A stretch of DNA of 64,000 nucleotides from Mucilaginibacter phenanthrenivorans (GCF_024721155.1 NZ_JAHVAP010000006.1:1-64000), one strand, 5' to 3'; positions 25,949 through 34,667 are shown, numbered from the stretch's first letter. Numbers and translations: made by a program. The notes: generated from the sequence alone by a model not told the origin.

Positions 25949-26242
25949 TCATACCGAACCCGCATCGATTTTATCATATTCGGTATGGGTTCCAATGAAC
26001 CTTACTTCTACAATACCGTCGTCATAATCTACCTCAATGATGAGGCGATATTTGTTGCCGACTATCTTGAAACGGGCCCGCCTGGCGGGAATAAGTTTCG
26101 CTTTAGGGAAATCAGCTAAAATGTCTGTTCCCTTCTTCCATTTGGCGTCCAGCACAACCTTGCGCCAGGTACTTAAACTGTTAGCGGCGTCTGCGTTTTT
26201 CTTCGCAAAATCCTGCAATTTCTTTTGATAGATAATTACCAT
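25949..26242 (-). CDS. higB: HigB-type mRNA interferase toxin
   Basis: 97-aa RelE-superfamily toxin. IYQKKLQDFAKKNADAANSLSTWRKVV, then ARFKIVGNKYRLIIEVDYDDGIVEVRFIGTHTEYDKID is the HigB pattern; ribosome-dependent mRNA cleavage is the known activity. First gene of the operon. The type II pair is intact with no visible frameshift, so it should be functional. Confidence 0.92.
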   Translation of the reverse strand: MVIIYQKKLQDFAKKNADAANSLSTWRKVVLDAKWKKGTDILADFPKAKLIPARRARFKIVGNKYRLIIEVDYDDGIVEVRFIGTHTEYDKIDAGSV

Positions 26243-26686
26243 CTTGTGTTAAAGTTTTCTTTTCCATTTCTTGCCAAGCTTTTATGCGTAAATAAATTAG
26301 TTCGGTGTAAGTTAAACTTTATCTCTGAGCCTCACACATCCCGGGACTTTCCCGAGACAAAACAAAGCTAGATAAAAGTTGGCAAACAACCAACTTTATT
26401 TTGCTAATTATTAAGCCATCCGTTACTCTTAGAAAATTGGTCTTTTGCATGCGAAGCACTTGTAGCTCCCCGCTACCGCAAGCTTGTCGCTTGTGGCCCG
26501 TGTTCAAGTACCCAATTTACCACGCGAAGATTGCCTCAACAACTAAACAAAAAACGTCCGGATGGTTCACCCACTATGAGGAAAGGATATGGACGGACAG
26601 TGTGGTGAAAGCAGAAAGGTTAAAACCAAAAACTAAAAAACCTCAGTACTGGCTCGCGATCACCTCCCTGCAAGGCTGGCCTAATG
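26243..26686. other. 444-bp spacer with a hairpin and a GTCCG-family repeat
   Basis: Upstream of higBA. AAAGTTGG (26375-26382) pairs with CCAACTTT (26390-26397) around 7 nt, followed by TTATTTT. A GTCCG-family stem-loop lies at 26555-26598. No gene recognised; frames here have no family character. Confidence 0.5.
26555..26598. repeat. GTCCG stem-loop repeat, copy A
   Basis: CGTCCGGATGGTTCAC at the left and GGACGGAC at the right. Closest to copy B at 27950-27994; related forms at 31779-31824 and 34302-34343. Confidence 0.65.
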
Positions 26687-27787
26687 TCACTCCACCATCT
26701 TCTCCACCACGGTTTTTTTAGCCCTGCGTTGGCCAAGGTAACGGGTGGGCACGTTGTCGCCGAGGAGTTTGCCCCAGGGCTTGAGCTCGTCGATGCGGTC
26801 GAAGATGATTTTGAGGACGGCTACGAACGGCACCGAAAGGAACATGCCCGAGATGCCCCACAAGGCATTGCCCAGCAAAACGATGATGATGGATATAAGC
26901 GCGTTGATCTGCACCTTTATGGATACGAAGCGCGGGAAGATGATGTTATTGTCGATAAACTGGATCACCAGGTAGGCGATCACGATGCCGAGCTGGGTGG
27001 AATACCCGTCTTTGGTTACCGTGGCTATCAGCACCGGCAGCGCAATGGCAATAATGCCGCCAATATAGGGCAGCATATTCAGGATGGCGCCTAACACCCC
27101 CAGCAGGATGGCGTATTTTACACCGAGGATAAGCAACGCCGTAGAATTAAGCGTGGCAACCATCACCATTTCAATAAGCAGGCCCACGATATAGCTTTGG
27201 ATGGCCATTTTTGTTTCGCGCAGGATCTCGGCAACCTCCTTGCTGTTCTCCTCCTTAAATACCTCGAAAAAGAAGTTCAGGATGAGTGTTTTGTAGAACA
27301 GCAGCATAAAAATATAAACCGGCAGCAGAAACACTACGCTGAGCGTACCCAGCACCGTACCCACTGTTTGGCCCAGCACCGCCTGGCTGCTATCCAACGC
27401 CTGTTTGATGAACTGCACCTGCTTTTCGGTAGAGATGTTGAACCGCATGTAGATCCACTGTTCCAGCGCGTCGGTAATGCTGATGAACTTTTGCTTCAGT
27501 ACCGGGAACGACTCGCTGAACTGCGCGATCTGGGTAGATAGAAGGTAGAACAACGCCGTTACAAAAAACAGCGCCAAAAAAAGCGAGATAATAATGGCCA
27601 GTGCCTTGGGTACTTTCCAGGCCAGCAGCTTGTTCACCAGCGGATTAAGCAAAATAGCCAGAAACGCCGCAAAAGCCAGCGGCACCATTATAGTGCCCAA
27701 TACGTTAAAAATATAAACAAGCAGGATGAGCCCGAAAAGGATGACGGTGCTCTTTAAATAAAACGGGTATTCTTTTGCGCGGGCCAT
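26687..27787 (-). CDS. AI-2E family (PerM-like) transporter
   Basis: 366-aa inner-membrane protein of the AI-2 exporter-like superfamily, with about eight membrane segments: two pairs at the N-terminus, a soluble region (SESFPVLKQKFISITDALEQ), then the conserved C-terminal block with LNMLPYIGGIIAIALPVLIA and GNALWGISGMFLSVPFVAVLKIIFD. Family members export signals or small solutes or act in Na+/H+ exchange; the substrate is not known. It is a stand-alone gene. Confidence 0.92.
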   Translation of the reverse strand: MARAKEYPFYLKSTVILFGLILLVYIFNVLGTIMVPLAFAAFLAILLNPLVNKLLAWKVPKALAIIISLFLALFFVTALFYLLSTQIAQFSESFPVLKQKFISITDALEQWIYMRFNISTEKQVQFIKQALDSSQAVLGQTVGTVLGTLSVVFLLPVYIFMLLFYKTLILNFFFEVFKEENSKEVAEILRETKMAIQSYIVGLLIEMVMVATLNSTALLILGVKYAILLGVLGAILNMLPYIGGIIAIALPVLIATVTKDGYSTQLGIVIAYLVIQFIDNNIIFPRFVSIKVQINALISIIIVLLGNALWGISGMFLSVPFVAVLKIIFDRIDELKPWGKLLGDNVPTRYLGQRRAKKTVVEKMVE

Positions 27788-28147
27788 AGTATTGCATAAA
27801 AGTACAATTAGTTATAATTGTTTTAGCGGGATGCAGGAATTAGTTACCTGATGGAAATATCATTAAAATTTATCACGCTGCCACCGCAAGTTTGCCGTAT
27901 GTGAGCCGCGTGTAATTCTGCTATTACATTTTTTACTGCTTATAAAAAGCGTCCGGATGGTTCACATGGTATGAGGTAAGTGTGCGGACGGACAGGACAT
28001 ACAGGAGCTTAATACTTAAAAGCGAAAGCCGCCAATCCTACCCGGCAAGCAATCGAAATAAGCAATAAATCACATAGATTTAATATTCAGGTTATAGCGC
28101 TTTCCTAATTTCGTTTAACTGTAATTAAACACATAGAGGGTTCAGCT
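27788..28147. other. 360-bp spacer with a GTCCG-family repeat
   Basis: Divergent spacer between the AI-2E transporter and a lipoprotein gene. The only clear structure is the stem-loop repeat at 27950-27994. Confidence 0.5.
27950..27994. repeat. GTCCG stem-loop repeat, copy B
   Basis: Shares CGTCCGGATGGTTCAC, TATGAGG and GGACGGACA in the same order and spacing as copy A at 26555, in the same orientation. Confidence 0.65.
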
Positions 28148-28564
28148 ATGAAAAAGTTATTCCTGATTTTAATATTGTTTTTTTTTGCGTTTTATGGATG
28201 TAAAAAAACAGGCACAAAGCCTGCAGGTTCAAATCCGCCTACGGGTACAACGCCGCCTGCGCCTACACCATTAAGTATAGTGATCACCAAACTTTCACCT
28301 GCAACCTACTTAACTCTTTCTCTTGTGGATAGCGCCGGTGTAAAAATCCTTAGCATACCGGGCAAAAACAACGACACCACTTACGTGATCCCATCTGTTA
28401 AAAAAGGAGAGCATTTCGAGGCAAGTATTGTAACCAATATTAGTCCTGCCCCCGGAGTGGACGGCGTGGCTGATGTTCAATTTATTTACAAAGGTGCTGA
28501 ACTTGCTGGTTTATCCGGTGGTATCTATAATAAAGTCTTTACTGTTGCTATAGATATTCCTTAA
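28148..28564 (+). CDS. Lipoprotein of unknown function (138 aa)
   Basis: Lipoprotein signal with lipid Cys18 (FFAFYGCKK), a Pro/Thr/Gly-rich linker of about 25 residues, then a small beta-rich domain of about 95 residues. No family recognised. The linker-tethered design suggests a periplasmic or surface-exposed domain. Monocistronic and convergent with the 65-aa gene at 28612. Confidence 0.75.
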   Translation: MKKLFLILILFFFAFYGCKKTGTKPAGSNPPTGTTPPAPTPLSIVITKLSPATYLTLSLVDSAGVKILSIPGKNNDTTYVIPSVKKGEHFEASIVTNISPAPGVDGVADVQFIYKGAELAGLSGGIYNKVFTVAIDIP

Positions 28565-28611
28565 CCTTGTGCAATTTCGTGGCTCATCATCACGTGCTTG
28601 CTGGAAAAGCC

Positions 28612-28809
28612 TTAGCTAACCCAAAACATCGTTTCAATGTCGTGCCTGATTTCAGCCGGCAAATCCTTATTGACAATATGCACTGCTACGGGGTCTTCAC
28701 CAACAATTATCACGCAATCCATTATAGTGAACCCGGCGTTTTTAAAGTATTCTTTGTTATGCCGTTCAACCGCCTTAAGGTAGCCCACCGTAAACTCATG
28801 CTCCTTCAT
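28612..28809 (-). CDS. 65-aa conserved small protein, paralogue 1
   Basis: Cytosolic-looking 65-aa protein. It aligns without gaps to the 65-aa product of 31322-31519 at 31 of 65 positions, with shared YLK, YF, DCV, VH, LP-EIR-DIE-MFW. Upstream sequences of both genes are also similar for about 70 bp. Protein-level conservation (many changes but preserved frame and length) shows that it is coding. Function unknown. Confidence 0.75.
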   Translation of the reverse strand: MKEHEFTVGYLKAVERHNKEYFKNAGFTIMDCVIIVGEDPVAVHIVNKDLPAEIRHDIETMFWVS

Positions 28810-29285
28810 ATTTCATGATTGAGCAATAAAACTAACACTGTATCAACAAATTAAAAATGACGACCGTCATTAAAGAGTATTTTGGCGCATTTTTCTTTCA
28901 TCAGGTATTTGCGAAGAACAGCCTTTCCCGATCCTACCTGGAAAGTAAGTTTTGAACTATCCGGATCAACGGGTCAATATGCTGTGGCGAGGCGACGGTA
29001 AGGTGCAGGTGGCACTGGAAAGTATTTACCACTGTACTGATCGGGTAACTAAACGCGGTGACAAACCACAGGCTTGCAGCAGCCAGTACCACGATAGGAA
29101 ATACTAATGGCTGTTGAAACCGTGCAGGGTGCCCGTAATATTTTGAGCACATGAAAGGATGCCCCGAAAAACGGGCATGCAGCCTGCAATCTTTAAAGGT
29201 GTTCATGATCATTTAACCTATACTCGTTTTTTTTGGTAAACCTAAAAGGATATTAGCGCAACCGGAGCTGCTACCCTTGCCATAA
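28810..29285. other. 476-bp spacer without a convincing gene
   Basis: The first 80 bp (28810-28890) resemble the upstream region of the paralogous gene (31520-31600). An open frame at 28934-29212 exists on the minus strand, but shows no family features. I see no other structure. Confidence 0.4.
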
Positions 29286-29489
29286 TCATCCCTCCGCTTC
29301 ATCCAGCTGAAATAAAACCTCTACCGTAGTATCAAAAACTTTAGCCATTCGCAGGGCAAGTACCGTGGACGGGATAAATTTCCCGGTTTCAATGGAATTT
29401 AATCCCTGCCTGGAGATCCCGATGTGTTTGGCAAGATCAGCCTGTGTCCAGTTCTTTTTGGCGCGTTCAACCTTTATCGTGTTTTTCAT
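29286..29489 (-). CDS. Small XRE/Cro-type HTH regulator (67 aa)
   Basis: MKNTIKVERAKKNWTQADLA followed by KHIGISRQGLNSIETGKFIPS, a compact Cro/C1-type HTH as in YozG-like regulators. The frame is open further upstream, but those residues belong to the preceding gene in another frame; the ATG at 29489 overlaps the stop of the membrane-protein gene (ATGA, 29486-29489). HTH genes of this type are usually paired with a small membrane protein, as here. Confidence 0.88.
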   Translation of the reverse strand: MKNTIKVERAKKNWTQADLAKHIGISRQGLNSIETGKFIPSTVLALRMAKVFDTTVEVLFQLDEAEG

Positions 29490-29881
29490 ACGCCGTATTT
29501 GTTTTTTGAAATTAACCAGCCAATAAAATAAAACAGCCAGCAATAGCATAACAGGTACGCATAGCCAAACCAGTCGGGGTTGGGGATACCACACAGGTCC
29601 AGCAAAAAAAGGATCATTATCAGCATCGCCATTAATGAAAACCCGATAACAACGGCTTCAAATTGTACGCGCTGCTTCACCTCGTCCATCACCGAAAAGG
29701 CTTTGATGTATTTATAAATAAAAATGGCAAAGGTTATTACCGGCACCAAAGCGATAATGAACGACACAGGCTGCACTATTACATGATGCTTTAACAGCCA
29801 TACTACCGGGATATACGTTGCCCCGTGAATAAGGGCGAAGATAATAGATTGCTGGTTCGCGATTTTTTTAGATTGTTCCAT
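29486..29881 (-). CDS. Small integral membrane protein paired with HTH regulator
   Basis: 131 aa with four hydrophobic segments (about 14-30, 35-53, 72-92, 102-122) and a charged loop SVMDEVKQRVQFEAV. It resembles the DUF2178-like membrane proteins that are co-transcribed with YozG-type regulators. Translationally coupled to the downstream HTH gene. The HTH protein may sense or control this membrane partner; function unknown. Confidence 0.82.
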   Translation of the reverse strand: MEQSKKIANQQSIIFALIHGATYIPVVWLLKHHVIVQPVSFIIALVPVITFAIFIYKYIKAFSVMDEVKQRVQFEAVVIGFSLMAMLIMILFLLDLCGIPNPDWFGYAYLLCYCWLFYFIGWLISKNKYGV

Positions 29882-30009
29882 TATTTTAATGTTTAATTAC
29901 AGCAAAGATAAGTAAACATTTCATATTGTCAAGCAAACATGACAAAAAGACTAGAATAATGGCTATTTGAGGAGAAAGCTAAAAGGCGAAAGCTAAAAGC
30001 TGAAAGGGC

Positions 30010-30387
30010 TTAGTATTGCTTCCGCATGCTTTCCTTAATTTTTTCGCGGTGCTGCTTGCCCCAGGCGCCCAGTTCCTTTAATACGCTTTTTAAGGTTCGG
30101 CTATATTCGGTGGCTTCGTAAATAATGCTTACCGGCGTGGTAGGGTATACGTTACGGGTGATAAAGCCATTCAGTTCCAAATCCTTTAGTTCATTGGCCA
30201 GCACCTTGGGCGAGATGCCGGTGATGTCATGCTGGATCTCGTTAAAACGCTTTGACGATTGCACCATGGAGAGGATCAATGCCAGCCTCCATTTTCCATT
30301 CAGCACATACAGCGCATCAAGCACGTTCCTGAGCGAGCCCGTGCATTCCTCCCGGCTCATAAGGGGTTCATTTTTAATCACCTTCAT
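30010..30387 (-). CDS. HxlR-family transcriptional regulator
   Basis: 125-aa winged-helix repressor: Cys-containing N-terminus (SREECTGSL), VLDALYVLNGKWRLALILSM, FNEIQHDITGISPKVLANELKDLELNGFI. Start placed at the ATG at 30387 because the alternative at 30405 overlaps a CTTAC-N6-GTAAG inverted repeat (30405-30420) that looks like its own operator. Divergent from the azoreductase gene, which it probably represses in response to quinones or diamide-like electrophiles through the cysteine. Confidence 0.92.
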   Translation of the reverse strand: MKVIKNEPLMSREECTGSLRNVLDALYVLNGKWRLALILSMVQSSKRFNEIQHDITGISPKVLANELKDLELNGFITRNVYPTTPVSIIYEATEYSRTLKSVLKELGAWGKQHREKIKESMRKQY

Positions 30388-30404
30388 ACCTGCAAAGGTA
30401 GTCA

Positions 30405-30473
30405 CTTACCTCAATGTAAGCGCTTTCCTTTGGGTAAGTACTAACTTTTTATCACTTAGTCGCCATAGTTTTG
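30405..30473. promoter_or_regulatory. HxlR operator and azoreductase promoter
   Basis: CTTAC (30405-30409) and GTAAG (30416-30420) form an inverted repeat, with another GTAAG at 30434-30438. TAGTTTTG at 30466-30473 matches the -7 box TAnnTTTG for the rightward gene starting at 30500. Confidence 0.6.
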
Positions 30474-30499
30474 CCCCTGAAAATTAATCAGTAAATACT

Positions 30500-31102
30500 A
30501 TGAAACACATACTTCATTTAAAATCGAGCATCCAGGGGGCAGCGTCGTACAGCATTCAATTGGGTAACCATATCGTCGAAAAGATCCAGGAAAAATACCC
30601 GGGCAGTACCGTTGAGGAATTAAACCTGGTTGACATCGAAATGCCGCATCTTAACGCTGCCGCACTCCGCACGTTCTTTACTCCCGCAGATCAGCTTACG
30701 GATGATGACAAGAAATTGATCCGCCTCTCTGACGACCTGGTTAAAACCCTGTTCGCTGCCGACATTATCGTTATTGGCGCGCCGCTCATCAACTTTACCA
30801 TCCATTCTGCACTAAAAGCCTGGATAGACCATGTTACCAGGCCGGGCATAACCTTTGGGTATGGCGCTAACGGCCCCATCGGGATGGTAACCGGGAAAAA
30901 GGTTTATGTAGCCATGTCATCAGGCGGTGTTTATTCAGAAGGCCCGGGCAAGGCAAACGATTTTGTTGCTCCTTATCTAAAAGCTTTCCTTAGTTTTTTG
31001 GGGATGACAGATCAAACGGTGTTCCGTGCCGAGGGCTTAAAAGTGCCGGAAGTAAAAGAACACGCCATGCAAAAGGCAATTGACAGCATCACAATAGACT
31101 AG
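30500..31102 (+). CDS. azoR: FMN-dependent NADH azoreductase/quinone reductase
   Basis: 200-aa flavodoxin-fold enzyme. HILHLKSSIQGAASYSIQLG is the FMN phosphate-binding N-terminus; PLINFTIHSALKAWIDHVTRPGITFGYG and MSSGGVYSEG are conserved AzoR blocks. It reduces quinones and azo compounds with NAD(P)H by two-electron transfer, protecting against thiol stress. Divergently paired with an HxlR regulator, a frequent arrangement. Confidence 0.93.
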   Translation: MKHILHLKSSIQGAASYSIQLGNHIVEKIQEKYPGSTVEELNLVDIEMPHLNAAALRTFFTPADQLTDDDKKLIRLSDDLVKTLFAADIIVIGAPLINFTIHSALKAWIDHVTRPGITFGYGANGPIGMVTGKKVYVAMSSGGVYSEGPGKANDFVAPYLKAFLSFLGMTDQTVFRAEGLKVPEVKEHAMQKAIDSITID

Positions 31103-31321
31103 ATCTTATTGAACATGCATTTATTTAGCTATTGTATCAACGATCGATATTTTGGGAACATTAAGCAACCTTAAAAACTTTACAGATACGCTTATTGTAT
31201 AGCCTGGGGGGCTGATGGACAACAAGGACGAACTGCAACATTTTTTTGAAGGTGCAGCCCCCCCTGCCTTCAGCGAACGCAGTTTTATTATAGAAAGTTG
31301 TTAAAACGATTGGCCCTATGA

Positions 31322-31519
31322 TTAACCTATCCAAAACATCATTTCAATATCTTGCCTGATTTCAACCGGCAACTCCTCATTGAATACATGTACGGACGGT
31401 AATCCATCGAGGATGATCATCACGCAATCCAATATGCTTAGCCGGCAGTTTTCAAAGTAATCTTTGTGTCGCGTTTCAACCTTTTTAAGGTAATCGATGG
31501 CAAACTCATAATCTGTCAT
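31322..31519 (-). CDS. 65-aa conserved small protein, paralogue 2
   Basis: Paralogue of 28612-28809: same length, same strand, 48% identity without gaps. Conserved residues include Cys32 and the C-terminal EIR-DIE-MFW. It has a second Cys (Cys25) absent from the other copy. The two copies flank the HTH/membrane pair and HxlR/azoR genes. Function unknown. Confidence 0.75.
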   Translation of the reverse strand: MTDYEFAIDYLKKVETRHKDYFENCRLSILDCVMIILDGLPSVHVFNEELPVEIRQDIEMMFWIG

Positions 31520-31778
31520 ATAGAAATAAATTGATGAATAAAACTAATTCAGCACCAACAGATAAAAAATGACATCGGTCACTAAAAGATAATTTCGCGT
31601 TTTTTTGTCGCTACGCTGGCGATAGTCCAAGATGGGAAAGACCTTAATAGTTACTGCGGTCCGCGTTTAACTGGCAAATTTGCAGCGCAGCAATACTTCC
31701 TCACACGTTCCTATAATAATCTACCAGTTCCCGGGGAGTGTATCATGGCTCGCGTTAGCAGTAAATCTTGTGCTTTAA

Positions 31779-31824
31779 GTGTCCGTCTGTCCATCGGCTA
31801 TAGGTAAAGGAAGCGGACGGACAC
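31779..31824. repeat. GTCCG stem-loop repeat, copy C
   Basis: GTGTCCGTC at the left and GCGGACGGACAC at the right form a strong stem around about 25 nt. Related to copies at 26555, 27950 and 34302. Confidence 0.65.
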
Positions 31825-31933
31825 CTAAAAACACCCCTCACTGCATAATTTCTCAAAATTCACCTTTATCCTGGTAGTTAAAATTTCAGTTTGTTAAGTA
31901 TCGTCAATAAAATGTAAACAAATCCAACCAACC

Positions 31934-31974
31934 GATTTAAACAATTGTTTAAATCAATCGATTGATTAATTTTG
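31934..31974. promoter_or_regulatory. Double palindromic operator and promoter of DHA2 exporter
   Basis: 31934-31955 is a perfect 22-bp palindrome centred on CAATTG; 31952-31967 is a perfect 16-bp palindrome AATCAATCGATTGATT that shares four bases with it. TAATTTTG (31967-31974) is a -7 box 24 bp before the ATG. The second palindrome occupies the promoter spacer, so binding there would repress. The TetR protein encoded after the exporter is the obvious candidate. Confidence 0.7.
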
Positions 31975-31997
31975 AAGCGAATTAAAAATTAATTGAC

Positions 31998-33545
31998 ATG
32001 GTAGAAACGGGTTTTAGAAAATGGATCATCACCATTACCGTAGTAACAGCATCCTTGCTTGAACTGATAGATACAACAATTGTTAACGTCTCCATCCCGC
32101 AGATCCAGGGGAACCTCGGGTCGACCATCACAGATACGGCCTGGGTGGTTACCGGCTATAGCGTAGCCAACGTGATCATATTGCCCATGTCGGGCTGGCT
32201 GAGCAGCTTCTTCGGCCGCAAGAACTACTTCATGACCTCCATCATCGTATTTACTATCGCCTCTTTTTTATGCGGCAACTCACACAGCCTTACTGAGCTG
32301 GTTTGCTTCAGGATCTTGCAGGGTTTAGCAGGTGGTGGTTTATTATCAACAGCCCAGGCAATCCTTTTAGAGTCGTGGCCTCCTAACCAGGCAGGGACAG
32401 CGACAGCTATCTTCGGCTTCGGTGCGGTATTCGGTCCAACTATTGGTCCCACGCTCGGCGGCTATATTAACGACCATGCCTCATGGCAGTGGATCTTTTA
32501 TGTAAACATCCCCATTGGCTGCCTGGCAGCGGCCTGTACGCTGCTGTTTATAAGGTCGACACCCAGCACCGGTAAAGACAAGCCGATTGACTGGTGGGGA
32601 ATTGCGCTGCTGGCTGTAGCGGTAGGCAGTTTACAAACCATACTGGAAAAAGGTGAGGATGAAGATTGGTTCTCCACAACTTACATTACCGTATTAACGG
32701 TGACCTCAATATTTGGGATCCTGCTTTTTATATGGCGCGAGCTAAGCACCGATCATCCCATTGTTAACTTTAAAATTATGCGGCACCGTAGCTTTTCTAC
32801 GGGTATGCTTACCTCCTTTATCCTTGGCCTCGGTTTGTATGGCTCCAACTATGTGTTCCCGCTGTTTACGCAAAACCTTTTGGGCTTTTCGGCACAACAG
32901 AGCGGATGGATCCTGTTTCCCGGCGGGTTGTTTACGATAGCCACCATGCCTTTTGTAGGTATCATGCTTAATAAGGGAGTGCCCGCCCAATTTATGGCGA
33001 TAACCGGCATGATCTTATTTTTTATATTTTCATGCATGCTCGGTAATTCAACCCTAACATCGGGTACAGGCGATTTCTTTTGGCCCCTGGCGATAAGAGG
33101 TGTAGGCTTAGCGTTACTTTTTGTGCCGCTCACTACATTAGGCCTGGGTGGCTTAAGAGGCCAGGAGATTGGCCAGGGGTCTGGCTTAAATAATATGATG
33201 CGGCAACTGGGTGGTTCATTCGGGATAGCCGGGCTAAACACACTGATCCATATCCGGGAGGCCGTTCACCGGAGTACCCTGCTGGAGCATGTCAATCCTT
33301 ACAACTCCTATTTTACCGAAAGACTGAATGCCTTAACACAGGGATTTATTGCAAAGGGAAAATCGGTGCTTGATGCAACCCATATGGCTTATATGGCCAT
33401 TGATGGTGCAGTGCAAAAGCAAAGCATCCTGTTAAGTTATATCGATTCATATTGGGTGGTGGGTATTGCTATGCTGTGTGCCATCCCGCTGGTTTTCCTT
33501 GCCCCATTTGTTAAAGGACAAAAAGCTGTCGTCGATTCGCATTAA
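31998..33545 (+). CDS. DHA2-family (EmrB/QacA-like) drug efflux permease
   Basis: 515-aa, 14-TM major facilitator. Family motifs: LIDTTIVNVSIPQI in TM1, GWLSSFFGRKN in loop 2-3, and FGAVFGPTIGPTLGGYI in TM5. Proton-driven export of toxic compounds across the inner membrane. No EmrA-type adaptor or outer-membrane factor is next to it here, so it may act alone or with a distant partner. A TetR regulator follows. Confidence 0.95.
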   Translation: MVETGFRKWIITITVVTASLLELIDTTIVNVSIPQIQGNLGSTITDTAWVVTGYSVANVIILPMSGWLSSFFGRKNYFMTSIIVFTIASFLCGNSHSLTELVCFRILQGLAGGGLLSTAQAILLESWPPNQAGTATAIFGFGAVFGPTIGPTLGGYINDHASWQWIFYVNIPIGCLAAACTLLFIRSTPSTGKDKPIDWWGIALLAVAVGSLQTILEKGEDEDWFSTTYITVLTVTSIFGILLFIWRELSTDHPIVNFKIMRHRSFSTGMLTSFILGLGLYGSNYVFPLFTQNLLGFSAQQSGWILFPGGLFTIATMPFVGIMLNKGVPAQFMAITGMILFFIFSCMLGNSTLTSGTGDFFWPLAIRGVGLALLFVPLTTLGLGGLRGQEIGQGSGLNNMMRQLGGSFGIAGLNTLIHIREAVHRSTLLEHVNPYNSYFTERLNALTQGFIAKGKSVLDATHMAYMAIDGAVQKQSILLSYIDSYWVVGIAMLCAIPLVFLAPFVKGQKAVVDSH

Positions 33546-33608
33546 GCTTTTTTTTTTAGATTTATTTGTAAGGCATTGGTTAGCTTTACAAATAATCTAA
33601 AATTAAAT

Positions 33609-34220
33609 ATGTCTTCAGTTACCGAGGTTTCAACGGAAGAAAAGATAAAGGATGCGGCAAGAAAGATCTTTACCAAAAAGGGATTTTTAGCAACCACTAT
33701 CCGCGATATTGCTACCGAGGCCGACATCAACATCGCATCTATAAATTATTATTTCAGGAGCAAGGAAAAGCTCTTTGAATTTATAATGGATGAAACCATT
33801 GACAAACTCTTCAATAAAATTGAACCGGTTTTAAATAACGAAACCATGGCCATTGATGAAAAGATAGAGCTTTGCGTGGGTTACTATATCGACAATGTAC
33901 TGGAAAACCCCGACTTCGTTTTTTTTACAGTGAGCGAAGTGATGAGCGGCAGTCTCAACCTAAGCATGGTGAACAAGATGAAATCGCTGGAGAAATCGCA
34001 CTTCGCCCGGCAGCTAAAGGATTTGCATACCGACGGCAAGATTAGCTTTCACCCGGTTAACCTGCTTTGGAATATTACGGGAATGATCTTCTTCCCATTT
34101 TTAACCCGTCCGCGCATGCTGGAATCCGGTTATTTTACCTCCGATGAATTTGTTGCGCTGATGCAGGAACGGAAAAAGTTGATCCCGGTTTGGATGCGGC
34201 AGATTATTAATGGTGGATAA
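33609..34220 (+). CDS. TetR/AcrR-family regulator
   Basis: 203-aa repressor; start at the ATG 33609 (MSSVTEVSTEEKIKDAARKIF), since the 11 residues encoded upstream are not family-like. The HTH is KKGFLATTIRDIATEADINIASINYYFRSKEKLFEFIM. It lies 63 bp after the exporter in the same direction and probably binds the palindromes at 31934-31967, releasing on ligand. Confidence 0.93.
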   Translation: MSSVTEVSTEEKIKDAARKIFTKKGFLATTIRDIATEADINIASINYYFRSKEKLFEFIMDETIDKLFNKIEPVLNNETMAIDEKIELCVGYYIDNVLENPDFVFFTVSEVMSGSLNLSMVNKMKSLEKSHFARQLKDLHTDGKISFHPVNLLWNITGMIFFPFLTRPRMLESGYFTSDEFVALMQERKKLIPVWMRQIINGG

Positions 34221-34301
34221 TAGCGGCGATCCGGCATTGCCATTACGCTACAATGAATAACTCAAACCGGGATACTATCGCAATTTTACCTATAGGTATC
34301 C

Positions 34302-34343
34302 CTGTCCGCCTGCGTCACCTCCATCCACCTACCGGACGGACAC
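34302..34343. repeat. GTCCG stem-loop repeat, copy D
   Basis: CTGTCCG left and CGGACGGACA right around a C-rich loop; opposite orientation in its internal sequence compared with copies A and B. It lies between the TetR gene and a small gene at 34488. Confidence 0.55.
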
Positions 34344-34487
34344 CCAATCAACCTTTTTAACTGGTAAAACCACAGGTTGATAAGCGCAATGATCCCCAAT
34401 AAATATTTATCACAAAATTGTTTGAAATGAGCGCGTTATTGATTACCTTAGTGTAACCAATTATAAACCAGTTAATACAAGGAAGTC

Positions 34488-34667
34488 ATGAAAAAAAAAG
34501 CTACCTTAGTTAATCAGCCTGGTAAGACTGAGACTATTAAGTCAGAGTTATCTCCCCGTCAGATCCAAGTTCAAACACTTTACCGCAACCACACCTATTG
34601 CGACCATGCGCATGGCCGGGTAAACAGGTATCCGTTCGGTGGGGCACATGGACCGGGTGCGTTTTAA
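34488..34667 (+). CDS. 59-aa His/Gly-rich small protein, unknown function
   Basis: Complete frame from ATG 34488, 5 bp after a purine-rich AAGGAAG that could act as a ribosome-binding site. MKKKATLVNQPGKTETIKSE, then a C-terminal part with HTYCDHAHGRVNRYPFG and GAHGPGAF. One Cys and four His in the last 25 residues suggest metal binding, or a modified-peptide precursor with a leader and a core; both are speculation. Convergent with the 488-aa gene of unknown function. Confidence 0.55.
   Translation: MKKKATLVNQPGKTETIKSELSPRQIQVQTLYRNHTYCDHAHGRVNRYPFGGAHGPGAF

Larger units (their letters stand above)
31520..31997. other. 478-bp spacer: paralogous leader, stem-loop repeat, exporter operator
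   Basis: 31520-31600 resembles the leader of the other 65-aa gene. GTCCG stem-loop copy C lies at 31779-31824. The right end carries two overlapping palindromes and the promoter of the DHA2 exporter. Confidence 0.6.

Noticed and set aside
28934..29212. 92-codon open frame on the minus strand
   Set aside because: No recognisable domain, signal or family-like pattern, and no support from neighbours; left as non-coding, with low certainty.
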